Assembly (NCBI GenBank): GCA_030686995.1
Contig: CM060698.1
Coordinates: forward strand, 137,455,106 to 137,519,105
Length of the DNA: 64,000 nt
Direction of reading: 5' to 3'
Origin: Artemisia argyi
Lineage: Eukaryota > Streptophyta > Magnoliopsida > Asterales > Asteraceae
Made by a program: the position numbers and the translations under genes. The notes under the pieces were generated by a model. The model made no database searches. It was not told the DNA's origin and worked only from the letters and a program-made list of their open reading frames with translations. Of this stretch, positions 38,278 to 50,387 are shown piece after piece (position 1 is the first letter of the stretch; each line of letters opens with the position of its first letter).

Positions 38278-40137
38278 GGGGGTTGGCAATGGGTACGGGG
38301 AGGCACGGTGCGGCATCCCCACCGCACGGGAACACCGCCGCCCTCCCCATCCTACCGCACGGGAGCACCAATTTTCGGTGAAGCTTACCGAGCTTGATTT
38401 TGAACGTTGGAAATCAAAAAAGGGACGTTGGGAGCACAACGGCTAGTTTCTTTTGTTGTGTATATATATATACTTGGTAAACAATGACAAAACATAAAAA
38501 AAAAAAAAACCAAACACAACCGATCTAAAAAAAAAAAAAAATTCCGGTTCCAAAAAAAAAAAAAACATCCGATTGAAAAATAATATCCGTTTCAACCGCA
38601 AGTATATGGAGCACAAAAAAATTGGTTCGACTTTTTTTCTAGATGAGCCGTTCGAGTGGTCTAACGATACTAGTCTCGAATTTTTTGCCGACGCAATTGA
38701 CGAAGATGAAGAAGATACGGCTGGGTCGACACGAAAATCAGTGAAACGCAATCGGATCTCTGCTGCACAAAGATTGCATCGTGATTATTTTAGTGAAGAT
38801 CCAAAATTCGACGAAGAATTTTTTCAAGATAGGTATCGTATGCCTAAAAGTTTATTTTTAAAAATAACGCAAGCTATTGAGGCTAGATTCGAGTATTTTC
38901 AGGAAGGTTACGATCCTAGAATGAAAAAAAGTTTCACGGCCATACAAAAATGTTTGTCTGCCATTAAACAACTCGCAACCGGTGCACCACCGGATGAGTT
39001 TGACGAATATTTGGAAATGACGCAAAGAACTTCACGTGAATGCCTTCAATTTTTTTGTGATGCTATTATTGAGTTATATGCTCGAGATTTTCTACGTAGG
39101 CCAACAAATCATGATGTTGCATGTTTGTACGAAGCGCACGAAGACCGACATCACATTCCGGGTATGATCGGTAGCCTAGATTGCACACATTTTGTTTGGA
39201 GGAATTGTCCAATAGAATTGAGGGGTCAATATAAAAGGGGTGACCATCAATACCCCACGATTATGATGGAGGCAGTGGCGTCTCAAGATTTGTGGATATG
39301 GCACGCGTTCTTTGGACCGCCGGGTTCAAACAACGATATAAACGTTGTGATGCAATCTCCGCTATTCCTCACCGAGCGTAATGGTACGGCACCTAAGTGC
39401 CCATTTGTGGTGAACGGCCATACGTACAAGCGTGGCTACTATCTTTGTGATGGCATATATCCGGCATGGTCTACGTTTGTTAAAGCGTTCAAATATCCAA
39501 CCGACCCGAAGGAAAAAAAGTTCAAGAAATTACAAGAGTCGGCTCGAAAGGATGTTGAACGGGCATTTGGTGTTCTCAAGGGTAAATGGAGTATACTGAG
39601 TCGACCCTTACGGCCACACACGATAGAAAGAATTAGAAAAATAGTTTATACGTGTGTCATATTGCATAACATGATTATACATAACGCCGGTAACGCAATC
39701 TCGCCAGTTCATATTCGGGATCCTCCAATTGAACCGGTGTTTGACGAAGCAGCGTTAGGCGAGATACGAGATGAGGATACACATTTTCGTGTCAGATTTG
39801 ATCTTATGGAGCATGTTCACGCTCAACAATTAGCATACCTCGAGGTGGACGATGAAGTTTAGATTTTTAGTATTATGTAATGGTATTTTATGTTTTTTAA
39901 TAATATTATGTAATGTTTATTTTAATTTTAATGAATTTTAGTTTTTAATAAATTTTAATAGAATTTAAAAAAGAAAAAAGAAAAAGGAAAAAAAAAAAAA
40001 AAGTGAGTGAAGGGTGAGGGGTGTGCCGCCAACAAAAAGTGAGTGCGTGAAGGGAAAAGTGGGAGGATGATGTGGCATAAGAGGATTGGTTGTTTGTGAG
40101 TGAAGGGTGATGGGGTGAGGGTTGCATTGCCAACCCC
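38278..40137 (+). mobile_element. PIF/Harbinger transposon, complete
   Basis: The left end reads gggggttggcaatg and the right end cattgccaacccc, perfect inverted repeats apart from one extra G on the left. Each end is flanked by TAA (38275-38277 and 40138-40140), the TTA/TAA target duplication typical of the PIF/Harbinger superfamily. The element is 1,860 bp and holds one transposase ORF. The second, MYB-like gene found in autonomous members is absent. Confidence 0.9.
38573..39862 (+). CDS. PIF/Harbinger transposase, 429 aa
   Basis: An uninterrupted ORF of typical length. The N-terminal half is helical (AAQRLHRDYFSEDP, then EEFFQDRYRMPKSLFLKI), followed by FTAIQKCLSAIKQLATG. The DDE_4-type nuclease core keeps all expected acids: D in MIGSLDCTHFVWRNCP, D in GPPGSNNDINVV and E in KDVERAFGVLKGKW; the YYLCDGIYPAWS motif is intact. 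This enzyme cuts and rejoins the element at TAA/TTA sites. Related host proteins (ALP1/HARBI1 type) exist, but perfect terminal repeats and target duplications show this is a transposon gene. The first ATG (38573) gives an extra basic leader; a second Met at position 11 could also serve. Confidence 0.9.
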   Translation: MKNNIRFNRKYMEHKKIGSTFFLDEPFEWSNDTSLEFFADAIDEDEEDTAGSTRKSVKRNRISAAQRLHRDYFSEDPKFDEEFFQDRYRMPKSLFLKITQAIEARFEYFQEGYDPRMKKSFTAIQKCLSAIKQLATGAPPDEFDEYLEMTQRTSRECLQFFCDAIIELYARDFLRRPTNHDVACLYEAHEDRHHIPGMIGSLDCTHFVWRNCPIELRGQYKRGDHQYPTIMMEAVASQDLWIWHAFFGPPGSNNDINVVMQSPLFLTERNGTAPKCPFVVNGHTYKRGYYLCDGIYPAWSTFVKAFKYPTDPKEKKFKKLQESARKDVERAFGVLKGKWSILSRPLRPHTIERIRKIVYTCVILHNMIIHNAGNAISPVHIRDPPIEPVFDEAALGEIRDEDTHFRVRFDLMEHVHAQQLAYLEVDDEV

Positions 40138-40311
40138 TAATAAGTGATTCCAAATTGTTTAATGTTAATAATGTGTCGATCCAAGCTCTTCAAAATATAG
40201 CCCCTACGCACTGATGTCATTCATTGTCAAAATGGCCAACTTAAAAATTGGGACAGGGTTACAGTATATCATAGTTATAATATAATTAGGTTCTATAATG
40301 CTCAATAACCA

Positions 40312-42250
40312 GGTCAAGCCATGGATTAAAACCAGTCTTGCTCCAGGCTCTGGAGTTGTTACAAAAATACTTGCTCCAAAGGTATTAGTTGTGTTTGTGT
40401 GAAGATCAGATTTCTTTAGTCCCATTAGAAATACAACTAACTGAGTAGAGGTGAAAAACTTGGTCAAACGTGTAAACTTTTTGTGCGGGTCAAAAATGGC
40501 CGGGTTGTACTAATCCAAAAACACTTTTTTTGCTTATTTTTGTATGTAATAAATGTGCTAAAATGTTTCAAATATTATTGCTAAACCATATTTTGAAAAT
40601 AATAATGTAATTTACTTTATTAAAATGTGGAAGCAGAATTTATGCGTTTGAATTGCACAAGTGAACTATTAACCCATATGAACTTTCAATTGTTTGACCC
40701 GTTAAAATGTTAGAAATTAAAATTTTAATCTTTTTGATCTATTTAAGAAGGAGTTTGACCCAACTGGATTTATTTACCCATAAATAATCTGCAATTAACA
40801 TCTACTAACAAGTATATTTTTATTTATTTTTATCAACCTTCACAACAACATGTATTGGCAACTCAGGAGAACTAGATGAAACAGTTGGTGTTGCCGTATC
40901 TGAAAATGGTATATTTCTACCTTCCTTTTCCAACTCTCTTTTATGACCCAGTTAATTTGATCCTTAATCTCTTTTCACTTTTGGCACTCTTGTAAATACA
41001 TTTTTTTTGAAAGATGGGCTTTATTATAAGAAAAAGCAAAGGCCAAAAGCCATTACAACCAACACAATAAAAAAACTATACACCAATACTACAAGCCATA
41101 TAAAAACCTGATAACAAATATCAGACGCAAACGAACCACCAAACCTAGAAATGACCCACGAAACGGCATTCGAAGAATCACTTTCGATAATAATTTTTAC
41201 CGATTTGAACTCGTTGTTCTTATGTAACATCTTGCACGCTTCTTTTATGGCCAAAATTTCTGCAACATTAGAGTCCATAACACCAATTGATATAGAGAAC
41301 AAAGCAATGACAACACCCTCACTATTGTAAATATTTGCACTCTTGTAAATATTGTTGCATCTGCTGTTCTATCCGAAACCGTAACTTTGAGGGACATGTT
41401 CATGCCTTGACAAGAGCAAACTACCTTGCCTCACCTCCATTGGTTGTTGCCTATGCCCTCGCATGCACGGTAACAAGTTCATTGTATTAATTATTTTAAT
41501 TTATTTGCCCATATGTCGCAAGAACCTTGTGAGAGCAGATAAATATGTTCTCTGAAAAAGATATCGAGATATCAATTTATAAACATGTTGATTTTGCTTG
41601 CCAGGTTGTTATTGATTTTGAGCAAGAACCGATTGGAGTTGGAAAAGATGGGAAGGATGTTTATTTAATGGATATATGGCCAAGCATCCAAGAGTTGCTG
41701 ATGTAAGCGCCCTCAAACTATTTTAAAATTGCATGTGGCATAAAGGACTGGTTGAGTAACGCGTCAAAATGGCAATTTATGGTATAGGTCGGGGTTGGCC
41801 TGTAATACTTTTGTCTAATACATTATGAAAATATTTATTAACAGTAATTTGTCGTATGATTTCCAAAATTATATCATCTCATTTATAATCTCATATTTTA
41901 AATAAAATATTAGGAGGTTTTATGCGTTCAAAATACACTTTGGGCCTTCAACTCAAATGACTTGTTCCTTTCTAGCTCTTTCTGTAAAATAAAATGAAAA
42001 TAATTATAATAAAATAAAAAAATCCCATTATATTAGAGAAAATCCATAATTTACCCATTCATAGGTGGGTTGAAATTACCACCTCTTGTTAAAATCACTG
42101 ATTCTTCGCAAGATTGTAAGCTCAAGAAGTACTAAAGTCAGATTAACTCTGTCGTACAAGTTATATGAACTAATAACAAGAAATGCGGCAGGCTGTTCAA
42201 TCGAGTGTTCTACCTGACATGTTTAAGAGCACTTACCAAGCTATCACTTA
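40312..42250 (+). pseudogene. Aconitate hydratase gene fragment
   Basis: Four exon pieces with introns between them read as aconitase: VKPWIKTSLAPGSGVVTK (about 40314-40385), TTTCIGNSGELDETV (40838-40908), IVASAVLS, then [20 protein letters not shown] (about 41349-41469), [18 protein letters not shown] (from 41605), and AVQSSVLPDMFKSTYQAIT (about 42192-42248). Aconitase isomerises citrate in the TCA or glyoxylate cycle. The pieces keep exon order and introns, so this is a DNA-level copy, not a retrocopy. Damage: an extra A after VVTK, a missing G in the SGNRNFEG region, a shortened exon end near 41700, a lost acceptor before IVASA and a LINE insertion in that intron. The rest of the gene is absent, so it is a captured or truncated fragment. 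Confidence 0.8.
40999..41336 (-). mobile_element. 5'-truncated LINE (RNase H end) with 15-bp target duplications
   Basis: gcactcttgtaaata occurs at 40984-40998 and 41337-41351, bracketing 338 bp. On the minus strand the insert encodes the end of an L1-type RNase H domain (AEILAIKEACKMLHKN, then IIIESDSSNAVSWV) and finishes with gcccatctttc and an A run, the usual plant LINE 3' end. It landed in an intron of the aconitase fragment. Confidence 0.88.
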
Positions 42251-42305
42251 CTAAGAAACGCGGCAGGCTGTCGTACAAGTTATATGAACTAATAAAAAGA
42301 AGGGA
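42150..42305 (+). repeat. Imperfect duplication around the last aconitase exon
   Basis: cgtacaagttatatgaacta occurs at about 42153 and 42274, and gcggcaggctgt occurs twice as well, once on each side of the exon piece. The order of the two words is swapped, so it looks like filler from a repaired break. Confidence 0.75.
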
Positions 42306-42494
42306 TAATTCTATAAATCCCCCATCCGTACCATGGTCTCCACCCTAAATAACCCACAAAATCTTGTTTTCTCCAAATACCCCAACGGGAGAAGGTCGCC
42401 TCCAAAATTTGAGCGGATAGTGTAATCTAGTGACATGTGTCCCTATACATGGTCCCATCTTGTACCTTCATGGTACAACTATCAAAGTGTACTT

Positions 42495-42640
42495 CTTGGG
42501 CGACTGGGATCCACATTTCTTGGGCGACTGGGTTATTTTGTCTTTTTCCGAAAATTTATGGTCTTTTTTTATTAATTAATAGTACAATAAATTTGGGCGA
42601 CTGGGTCCCACTTATCTTTATTCTTGGGCGACTTGGTCCC
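42495..42640 (+). repeat. Cluster of ttgggcgact motifs (left)
   Basis: The motif ttgggcgact(g/t)gg occurs four times at about 42497, 42522, 42592 and 42622, ahead of the Ulp1 gene at 43015. Close variants recur at about 50392, 50736 and 50776 between the divergently transcribed GRF and transposase genes. This could be a binding site shared by one element, but no experiment is implied. Confidence 0.6.
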
Positions 42641-44049
42641 ACTAATCTTTTTTTTATTAAATAATAGTACACTTATTTAATTTATACTTGATTTAACTTA
42701 TAAAAAATACACTTTTATACATTACCTTTATACACAAATACACATTATTACCTTTTTACAAACACTATCACACACACACACATAAACAAATACACAAATA
42801 CACATTATTACCTTTATACACATCCCTTTCATCTTTCAGTTACACACACGTTCACACTAAAATCATCCCTTTGATATTTCCCTTTCATCTTTCAGTTGTT
42901 TTGAGGAAGGCAACCCATCTCGCCATCCCTTTTATAAGAAACCACTCGCCATCATTCACAATTAAAACCCCTCGCCATACCTGCAACTCAAACCCTACTT
43001 GATACCATATTCTAATGGCTGACGCAAAGGTAACAGTTAGATCTAGATTAGATTACATTACAATAATTAGAGGGTTGTTGAATACTAATAGGGCAATCTT
43101 GTTTGGGGCCATTGTATTTGGGCCATGGTTAGACATCCCCCCCTTTTCTGCTGATACCCATTTGCTAAATTATTTTTATCAAAATCAGGTTAGTGTTGAT
43201 GAAAGTGAGGATTGCCCTTCCCTTACTTTTAAAATAGGTGATAACATGCTTGAATTTGGCCGTGAACAATTTTGTATGATAACTGGGTTTGTTTTTGGGC
43301 ATGTCCCTAGTGAACATTTTATTAATGTTCATGGTTTACCACATAGTCCATTCTATGATAGATTGTTTCCTCAAAACCAATCCCGTAGGACTAAGAAAAT
43401 AAAGGGTGAGCAGCTGTGTGCACTGTTGAAACCTGGTGAAGAATGGGATGCATTATCGGATGAGGATGCAGTTAGGGTATGTTTGTTGGTCATTGCAACG
43501 TGTGTATTCATTGGGCGTGAAGCAAGGTATTACATCCCGGACCATTTGTTGTCAATGGTTGAGGACTTTTCTATTTAGAATTCGTATCCGTGGGGGGAGT
43601 ATATGTGGGCACACTTGTACAAAAGAACGGTGAATGTTGTACAGAAGCATATCGCTGCCGAAGCCAAAAAGGCTAATAAGTCTCAAACAAAGAAGGCCGT
43701 AAAAAAATCCCCAAAGAAAGAGCAAACTTACAATTTGTATGGCTTTGTATGGGCACTCAAGGTGAGAAATGCTTAACATATCTAGTCATTGATATTTAAA
43801 TTGTTGTGTACGATTCCTTATAACATATTTAGTTTAAGATTAATTGTAGTTTACAAGCAAAATTTGTTTGATTCTGTGTAACTTAGCCTATTAGTTTTAC
43901 TATATCATCTTGTGGATTTTGGGTTGTTGGTGTTCATGCTTGAGTTTCTGTGTTTAATTAAGTATATTACATCAGCATACAAATAAATTTGATGTTTTCA
44001 TGGCTTAAATTAAGAAGTTGCTTCACAAAATAACACCTAACAGTCACTA

Positions 44050-44690
44050 AAAGGGGTGTTTGGATCTGTAAGTTCTCTGAGCTCATCTGTGTTGCTATGG
44101 TTCACTATGGTTGTAACATACCACATTAGGGTCTAGTAGGTCTGTGGAGTTATAAAAAAAAGTCTCTTTATAAGAAAGGTCAAAATCAACTTAGAAACCT
44201 AATAAATGACCCTGTGTGGGATTTGACACCCATAAACCTTCACAATAGCTCATAATCTGTAGATTTAGGTTAAATTAGCTTAGGTATAGCTTAGTATCAT
44301 GTTTCCAGTTCATTAAGAGCAATTAAAATCCAAATAAGTCAAAGTTTAAAGTTCTTGCCAAAAGTCAAATTTATCTTTATCAGAAAAGTCAAAAATTGCA
44401 TGAATTTTAGAGATTTTTGTGTTTGGATTTAGAGCTTAAAATTTTTACAAGTTACTGCACCCCAGCTAATCTTTGGAAGTCCATAATCAGCTTATTTTTA
44501 GAATTTTTCTTATAACTTAATTCTTGGTTCAAAGTAGCCTGCAGGCCAAGAACATGCCCTGCACTCAGACTCAGTCCATACCACCCTTTTTTAATCAACC
44601 ATAGTTTGCTCACCTGTGGGTCCCACAGTGTGAGCTTGGGCTTTTTGGAAAGCCCTAAAGCCATTATTCTAGAATCTGAGCTTATTTCTT
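44050..44690 (+). repeat. Intron repeat, related to 47900-48560
   Basis: Both start near (a)aggggtgtttgga and end in a region with tggg(t/g)cccaca, gagcttggg or aatcttggc and ttggaaagcc. The order of matching words is kept but divergence is high. They sit in introns 1 and 7 of the Ulp1 gene, as would two old copies of a short non-autonomous transposon. Confidence 0.5.
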
Positions 44691-44864
44691 GCTTATTTGC
44701 TCAATTGGCAGGGCTGGATGCCCCATATTTTTTGTCCATTTGCCTGACTTAAGCTGAGTCCTCAGTGTTTGACTCAACCTTCCAAGGGTCACACAGAGCT
44801 TGAAATTAAGCCATAAGCCTGACTTATTGGCTTAATTTGAAGCTTGCCAGGTATACTTTTGAGA

Positions 44865-45300
44865 TCAAGTCTCACTTTGTATGCCAATTCACCCTGGTGG
44901 GCCCCACATAGCCTGGTATACTTTTGAGATCAAGTCTACTTTGTATACTATTGTCTTAATTTGAAGCTTGCCAGGTATACTTTTGAGATCAAGTCTCACT
45001 TTGTATACTTTTGGTCTGGTTCATGCTCAGATTTGAGCCTAAGTGCTTATTACTTCCTTCAAGCTTATTCCTGTGCTTATTTTAAGTCTAATTGCTTGTT
45101 TCAATCTATTGATCAAAATCTCTAAACTTTCTACTTAATCTATTTGGATTGTTTGTTTCTCAGTGTTTGGGTTTGCTTATCTTACTTAGGTTTGCTTAAT
45201 GTTTTGTTAGGTTTGCGTTAATGCTTATTTAGGTTTGCGTTAATGTTTTGTTAGGTTTGCGTTAATGCTTATTTAGGTTTGCCTTAACGCTTTTTTTTGT
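44865..45300 (+). repeat. Two short tandem repeat blocks in intron 1
   Basis: ggtatacttttgagatcaag occurs three times (about 44850-45010), followed by a second block of four units of about 26 bp containing ttaggtttgcgttaatg (about 45180-45290). No coding content. Confidence 0.85.
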
Positions 45301-45774
45301 GGCCTTGATCCTTTTTTCAGATATGGATTTTGGAAACATTCCCTACTAGCATGCAGTGGTGGAGCAAAGATTCTAAAAAAATCACACGTGGTCTAGCATG
45401 GTCAAGATTTAAAACCATTGAAAAAAAACACTACCAGATGCTATTTGATCCGGTAAACAAACCCTGTATAAACCCGCTCATTTGTTATGTATATTTGTTT
45501 ATATTGCGTTTAATTTGTATTCATACCTTATTTTATCATGTAGGCTTTTAAACCAATAAAGCAATGGATTCCAAGAAATGATGAGGCATTCCGTCCATGG
45601 TACATTCGTAGCATGGAATATATCCGAGGACTACAGCTGCAAGTTACACTTGTTCATGCAACAAACATGTCGGTTGAGCCAGTGACAGTTGTACAACCTG
45701 ATGTTGATGGATTTGAAGGTTACGTTAACATGCCCAACGATTCTAGTAATGTTGATGATGATGCTGCAACAGAG

Positions 45775-46080
45775 GTTGGTACTCAAGCTGATGTAAACAT
45801 TGATGACCATGGTGGAGAAGGAAATGAAAGTGGTGCAGGTGTTAGTGGGAGTGTAGATGCTACTAGAGATGGTGGTGGATCAGGAGTGTTACAAGAGGAT
45901 TCTATTCATCATGAGATTGGGCAAACGGTTGGTACTCAAGCTGATGTAAACATTGATGACCATGGTGGAGAAGGAAATGAAAGCGGTGCAGGCGTTGGTG
46001 GGAGTGTAGATGCTACTGGAGATGGTGGTGGATCAGGAGTGTTACAAGAGGATTCTATTCATCATGAGATTGGGCAAACA
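45775..46080 (+). repeat. Two 153-bp in-frame coding repeats
   Basis: Copies at 45775-45927 and 45928-46080 differ at only about five bases. Each encodes 51 residues starting VGTQADVNIDDHGGEGNE. They are followed by three DEVGPNEHH repeats and three DVHADT-type repeats, all in the linker between DUF1985 and the protease domain. Confidence 0.92.
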
Positions 46081-49000
46081 TGCCCAAAAACTGATATTTC
46101 TTATGGTTATGTTGAAACTGTTTCCAGCAAGGATGAAGTGGGTCCGAATGAACATCATATACAGGTTGAAAATGTTTCCAGCAAGGATGAAGTGGGACCG
46201 AATGAACATCATGTTAAGGGTGAAACAGTCGACAAGGATGAAGTGGGTCCTAATGAACATCATGTATAGGATGAATTGTCACAAAGGTTGGATAGAGATC
46301 AAATTGAAAGTGAGCTTAAGTCTATTAAGTCTACAGTAGGAGGCATTGAAGAACGTGTTGGAGACGTTGATGTCTCAAACCTATTAGTTCAGCTAGATAT
46401 TGTTAAAAAAAGGATCGGGGTGCTTGAGGATGTGTTAGGAGTGAGATTTGAACAAAATTCGGTAGTCTGTGATGACAAGTCCCAAGATGTGCATGCCGAC
46501 ACACCAACTTTGGAAGTCTGTGATGAAAGGTCCGAAGATGTGCATGCCGACACAACTGGTTTGGAAGTCCGTGATGAAAAGACCCAAGATGTTGTATGTG
46601 ACAATAAGGTATGAATACAAATTAAATTCAATTCCTTTTCTTTATAGTAGCGTAGTTGGTATGAATAATGCTTGTGTGCAATTTATTGTCTCCTTATCTT
46701 TGTATTTCAGACTCTTCTCCCAGATGTGAATGGCAACACATCAAATAAGCCCAGTGTTGTTCAAGATGATGATCATAAGTTGTTTTATACGGATACAGAA
46801 GTGTTTCAAGGACCAATGACACAACTTATGAAAGCCATGTTCCAATCGTCTACTGATCGTTGTACCGAGTTTATGCAAGTGGACACTAACAGTAGGTTTG
46901 ATTTTTTTTCCTTACCGAATTTGAATGCTGCCTTCTCCGAATTTGAACTAACACCTCATGAAGTAAGTATCTATTTACAATATTACCAAATTTATTTAGT
47001 ATTGTATTATATTGTTTTACTCGTATTGAGACTATTTTGTTTTTCATTTTGTAATTTTTTTAGGATAGAAAGGATGGGTCAGAATTGGAACCTACAACCG
47101 CTAGGGATTACGATGTTGGTACACAACAACAACCGGCTGAGGACATAGTTGAAACAGGACATTATGTATGTATTTATATTATTTAATTAACTAAAGTACA
47201 TTCACTGCATAGTTATAGTAGGTATTTATTTAGAGTATTACTTCATTTTTAAGCGGCTGTGATTATTTTATTTATTTTCTAGGATTTGATGGATATGGAT
47301 GTTGATAAAAACAAAACTGAGGATGTTGAAAAGGAGGGGGTTGAAATGAGAGAAGCAACGGCTAATGAGGACGGCGTTGAAAAGGAGGGGGCTGGGAATG
47401 TGGGTGAGAAACCAGGAGAACCACAAGGGGACGGGGGAAATGGTGGTGACAATGTAGACGAAGTTATTTACATTGATGTGGATGTTGACAAGCAAACCAA
47501 TCAGGTAATTTTATTGTTAAATGAATACCATTGAAAACGATTGTATAGTCTTCACACTCGCTAGATTCTTTACAGCAAATACTTTATTCATGTGTTGATT
47601 ATATTGTAAATTATTTCAGGCACAAAATATGTTGTCGTCTGACATAAATGTTGTACTAGTTAATGATGTAAGATCTATCTTCAACCGATTGAAACGAAAG
47701 AGGAACCCAGGCAAATTTAACAGGTCCCCTTATAAATCACCTCCAGACACTACTCCAAGAGTCGTGAGAAGGCTTTCATCGAGAATTAATCGTGAAAACA
47801 TATCCCCTCCTGATTTCGGTGATGCTTTGCAACTACCACCATTGGAACCATTTGTAGAGGTATATACAAGTTTAATTACCACATTTATCGTGAAAACATA
47901 AGGGGTGTTTGGAATTACTTTGATTTGCTGGTAGTTGTTATTTGTAGGAGTTTTGGTTTATTTGTTCAGTGTTCCTAGACTCCAATTAGCTCAGAAAAAC
48001 TATTGCCTTGGTCACTTTTATAGGAAAAGTCAAAACTGCATACAAATCCCACATCAGCTTAACTGTTGAAATTTTGGGGAGTCAAAAAATTTTAATTGAA
48101 TCAAAATTAGTTTATGGTGGTTAATTTAGGGTCATTTAGGGATAGCATAACTTATTCAATCAGCTAGGATGAACCAAATCTCAAATTAGTCAACTTTACT
48201 AAAAATTCTAAAAAGTCAAAATTCACCATTTAGCGACATACCCAATTTTGTGGGAATTTTAGTGATTTTTCTGTAAGGATTCAGACCTTGAGCTTTTTAC
48301 ATGATATAATCCCCTATCTCAACTTTAGGAATCAGCTTTGTTCTTATTTTTTAGATTTTTATTTCTTGCTTATTTGCTAGCTTAAAGTGGGCTGCAGGGC
48401 AAAGGGTTGCCCTGCAACACAGACCTTGATCAAAACACCAATTTTCAATTGCATATCCTGGATTCCATAGTGGGGCCCACACCCTGAATCTTGGCTTATT
48501 GGAAAGCCAATAAGCCAATAGTGCTTATTTGCTAGATTAGATCTTGTTTCATAGGGCTGCATGCTCCATTTTGGTTGTCCCATTCTGAGTGCATGCTGAG
48601 CACCCAGAGTGCTTATTTGCTAAATTATGTCATCATTTCATCATTAGTATCGTAATGTGATATTTATGTATTCATTTTCAGAACCTGGTAAGATATGCGA
48701 GGGGGAGGAAACAGAAAAGCAATTGTATTGTACTGCCTTCGATTAAAAAATTTGTTGAGAACGGCATTGATATTAAGTTCATTTTCCCTTGGGGTAATGA
48801 AGACATGTTTGTTGATATCCGTTTTTGGAAATCTCTATTAGCTTTAGATGAGTGCAGCGATGGATGGCTTCGGGACGAGGTATGTAAATTTTGTATGTAC
48901 ATTGTTTGATAAGGTATTCACTGAAGATGGCTTATTGACACCTCTATTTAAAAAACAGCACATAGACGTATGGGTTGACTTGATGTGGACATTCCGACCA

Positions 49001-49808
49001 CATGATGCTGATTGGGCAATTGCCGGTTCTTTTTTCAGTCCACAAGTCATGGACAATAGCATACGAAGCTATTGGGTGAATGGTTGTAAATATCCAGTGC
49101 CTTGGTCTGATGTGGAGAAGGTCTTAATAATTTTATGTTTTTAGCATTTTTTTTATTTCTAATTTTAATTCCTCTATTCTTACTATTGTAAAATGTTTTA
49201 ATGCTAAAATGTAGGTTCTATTTCCAATTAATGAGCCCAGTTCTCACTGGGCGACGGGGGAGCTTCATATACGTACAGGTGTTATAACACTATACGACAC
49301 GCTTCCTAAATATTCTAAAAGAAGAGAATGGTGGAAGAAGACCATGCCACAGGCATTTGCAAATAATTTGGCAAATTATCTTAAAGAACAAGGAGTCTTG
49401 GATGCAAAAGGAATAGATGTTGACGGTTATGAGATAACTTGGAAAGACTGCAAGGATGTCCCGAAACAAGGATGTTTATACGGTGACTGCGGAGTATGGG
49501 TATGTATAATCCTTTATCGGTTGGCCAATAATATGTCATTAGAACTGGCCAACCCTACACTAGCAGCTATAGCCTATCGTGAGCGAATGGCGGACTACTT
49601 CTGGAAATACAAGGTGCAATATTCCCCATAGTAAATTTGTAGGATATGAATGTAACATGATATTATTGTGGATAATGGGGAGGTTGTTTAGTTATTTAAT
49701 GGTAGATTACCAGTTATTATCATATAAGTTACCAACTAGTTGTTTATTTCCAAAAGCATACATATCATAACATTGAAAACATGACTGAGTTCATGAGAAT
49801 CATTAAAC

Positions 49809-50237
49809 CTACTCTAACAAATACAACACAATGAAAAGGATTACAACTACCAAACCTAACATTAACATAATTATTTCATGAACTTTTGTCTTAGCCTTCA
49901 CTTCCTTCATCTCTTTTTCTAACATGCCAATCAGTTGTATTGAATCTTCCGAGTTCGCCACAAAACTTCCCTGTTGATTTATTAGTGCGTTTTTCTCTTC
50001 ATGCTCTTGCCAAAACAAGTCTTTGTAGTATTGTGACGGGAGCTTGGGGTCTAAAAAACCATAAACCTTACATATATTCATCGGACATGCTTTGTACCTT
50101 CTTCCTGGGTTTTTTTGTGACCAAGAAACTTTGACAGGTAGTGGATAAGGAGGCCGACAGTTGCAATGCATCATGTTAGCGACATCTTGGAATTGGTACT
50201 GATTCCTATGGTATGACCTACTAGAAGAGGAAGACAT
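49809..50237 (-). CDS. GRF-type zinc finger protein with C-terminal membrane anchor
   Basis: 142 residues. The N-terminal part has the GRF zinc-finger pattern (MHCNCRPPYPLPVKVSWS, then KNPGRRYKACPMNICKVYGF), which in other proteins binds single-stranded nucleic acid. A short coiled coil (LIGMLEKEMKEVKAKTK) precedes a hydrophobic end (IIMLMLGLVVVILFIVLYLL), likely a tail anchor. The final aspartate-rich part of the usual GRF motif is weak (FLDPKLP). It is convergent to the Ulp1 gene (178 bp between ends) and divergent from the MuDR transposase (about 720 bp), so I take it as the third gene of the same element. The ORF is intact. Confidence 0.7.
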   Translation of the reverse strand: MSSSSSRSYHRNQYQFQDVANMMHCNCRPPYPLPVKVSWSQKNPGRRYKACPMNICKVYGFLDPKLPSQYYKDLFWQEHEEKNALINQQGSFVANSEDSIQLIGMLEKEMKEVKAKTKVHEIIMLMLGLVVVILFIVLYLLE

Positions 50238-50387
50238 GAATGCTTTTCCTGAATTGTTTTCCTACAATGAAAATGAAATCTGGGAAAGTACTTATATTCA
50301 AAAAGAAATATCCTTAAATACAAAGTACATGATATGGTTGATCATAGTAAATGAACAAGTACAAACGGTAGCTAATTCAATTAACTT

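Larger units (their letters stand above)
43015..49631 (+). pseudogene. DUF1985-Ulp1 protease gene of a MULE (two nonsense codons)
   Basis: Ten exons join in phase 0: 43015-43761, 45321-45452, 45544-46608, 46711-46962, 47064-47165, 47283-47504, 47620-47859, 48682-48879, 48959-49120 and 49215-49631. The N-terminus fits DUF1985 (IVFGPWLDIPPF, LEFGREQFCMITGFVFG). Next come an ETFPTSMQWW block, a long low-complexity acidic region with repeats, and a C48 peptidase end with every expected residue: His in EPSSHWATGELHI, Asp in TLYDTLPK, Gln in VPKQGC and Cys in GDCGVWVC. Ulp1 enzymes remove SUMO-like modifiers; this DUF1985 fusion is characteristic of plant transposon-borne copies. Stops at 43576-43578 (TAG in FSI-stop-NSYPWGEYMW, where relatives carry Trp) and 46267-46269 (TAG where the preceding repeat has CAG) disable it. 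Confidence 0.8.

Noticed and set aside
41024..41200. Possible transmembrane segments in the 92-residue minus-strand ORF
   Set aside because: The hydrophobic end is the untranslated LINE tail read past the RNase H fragment.
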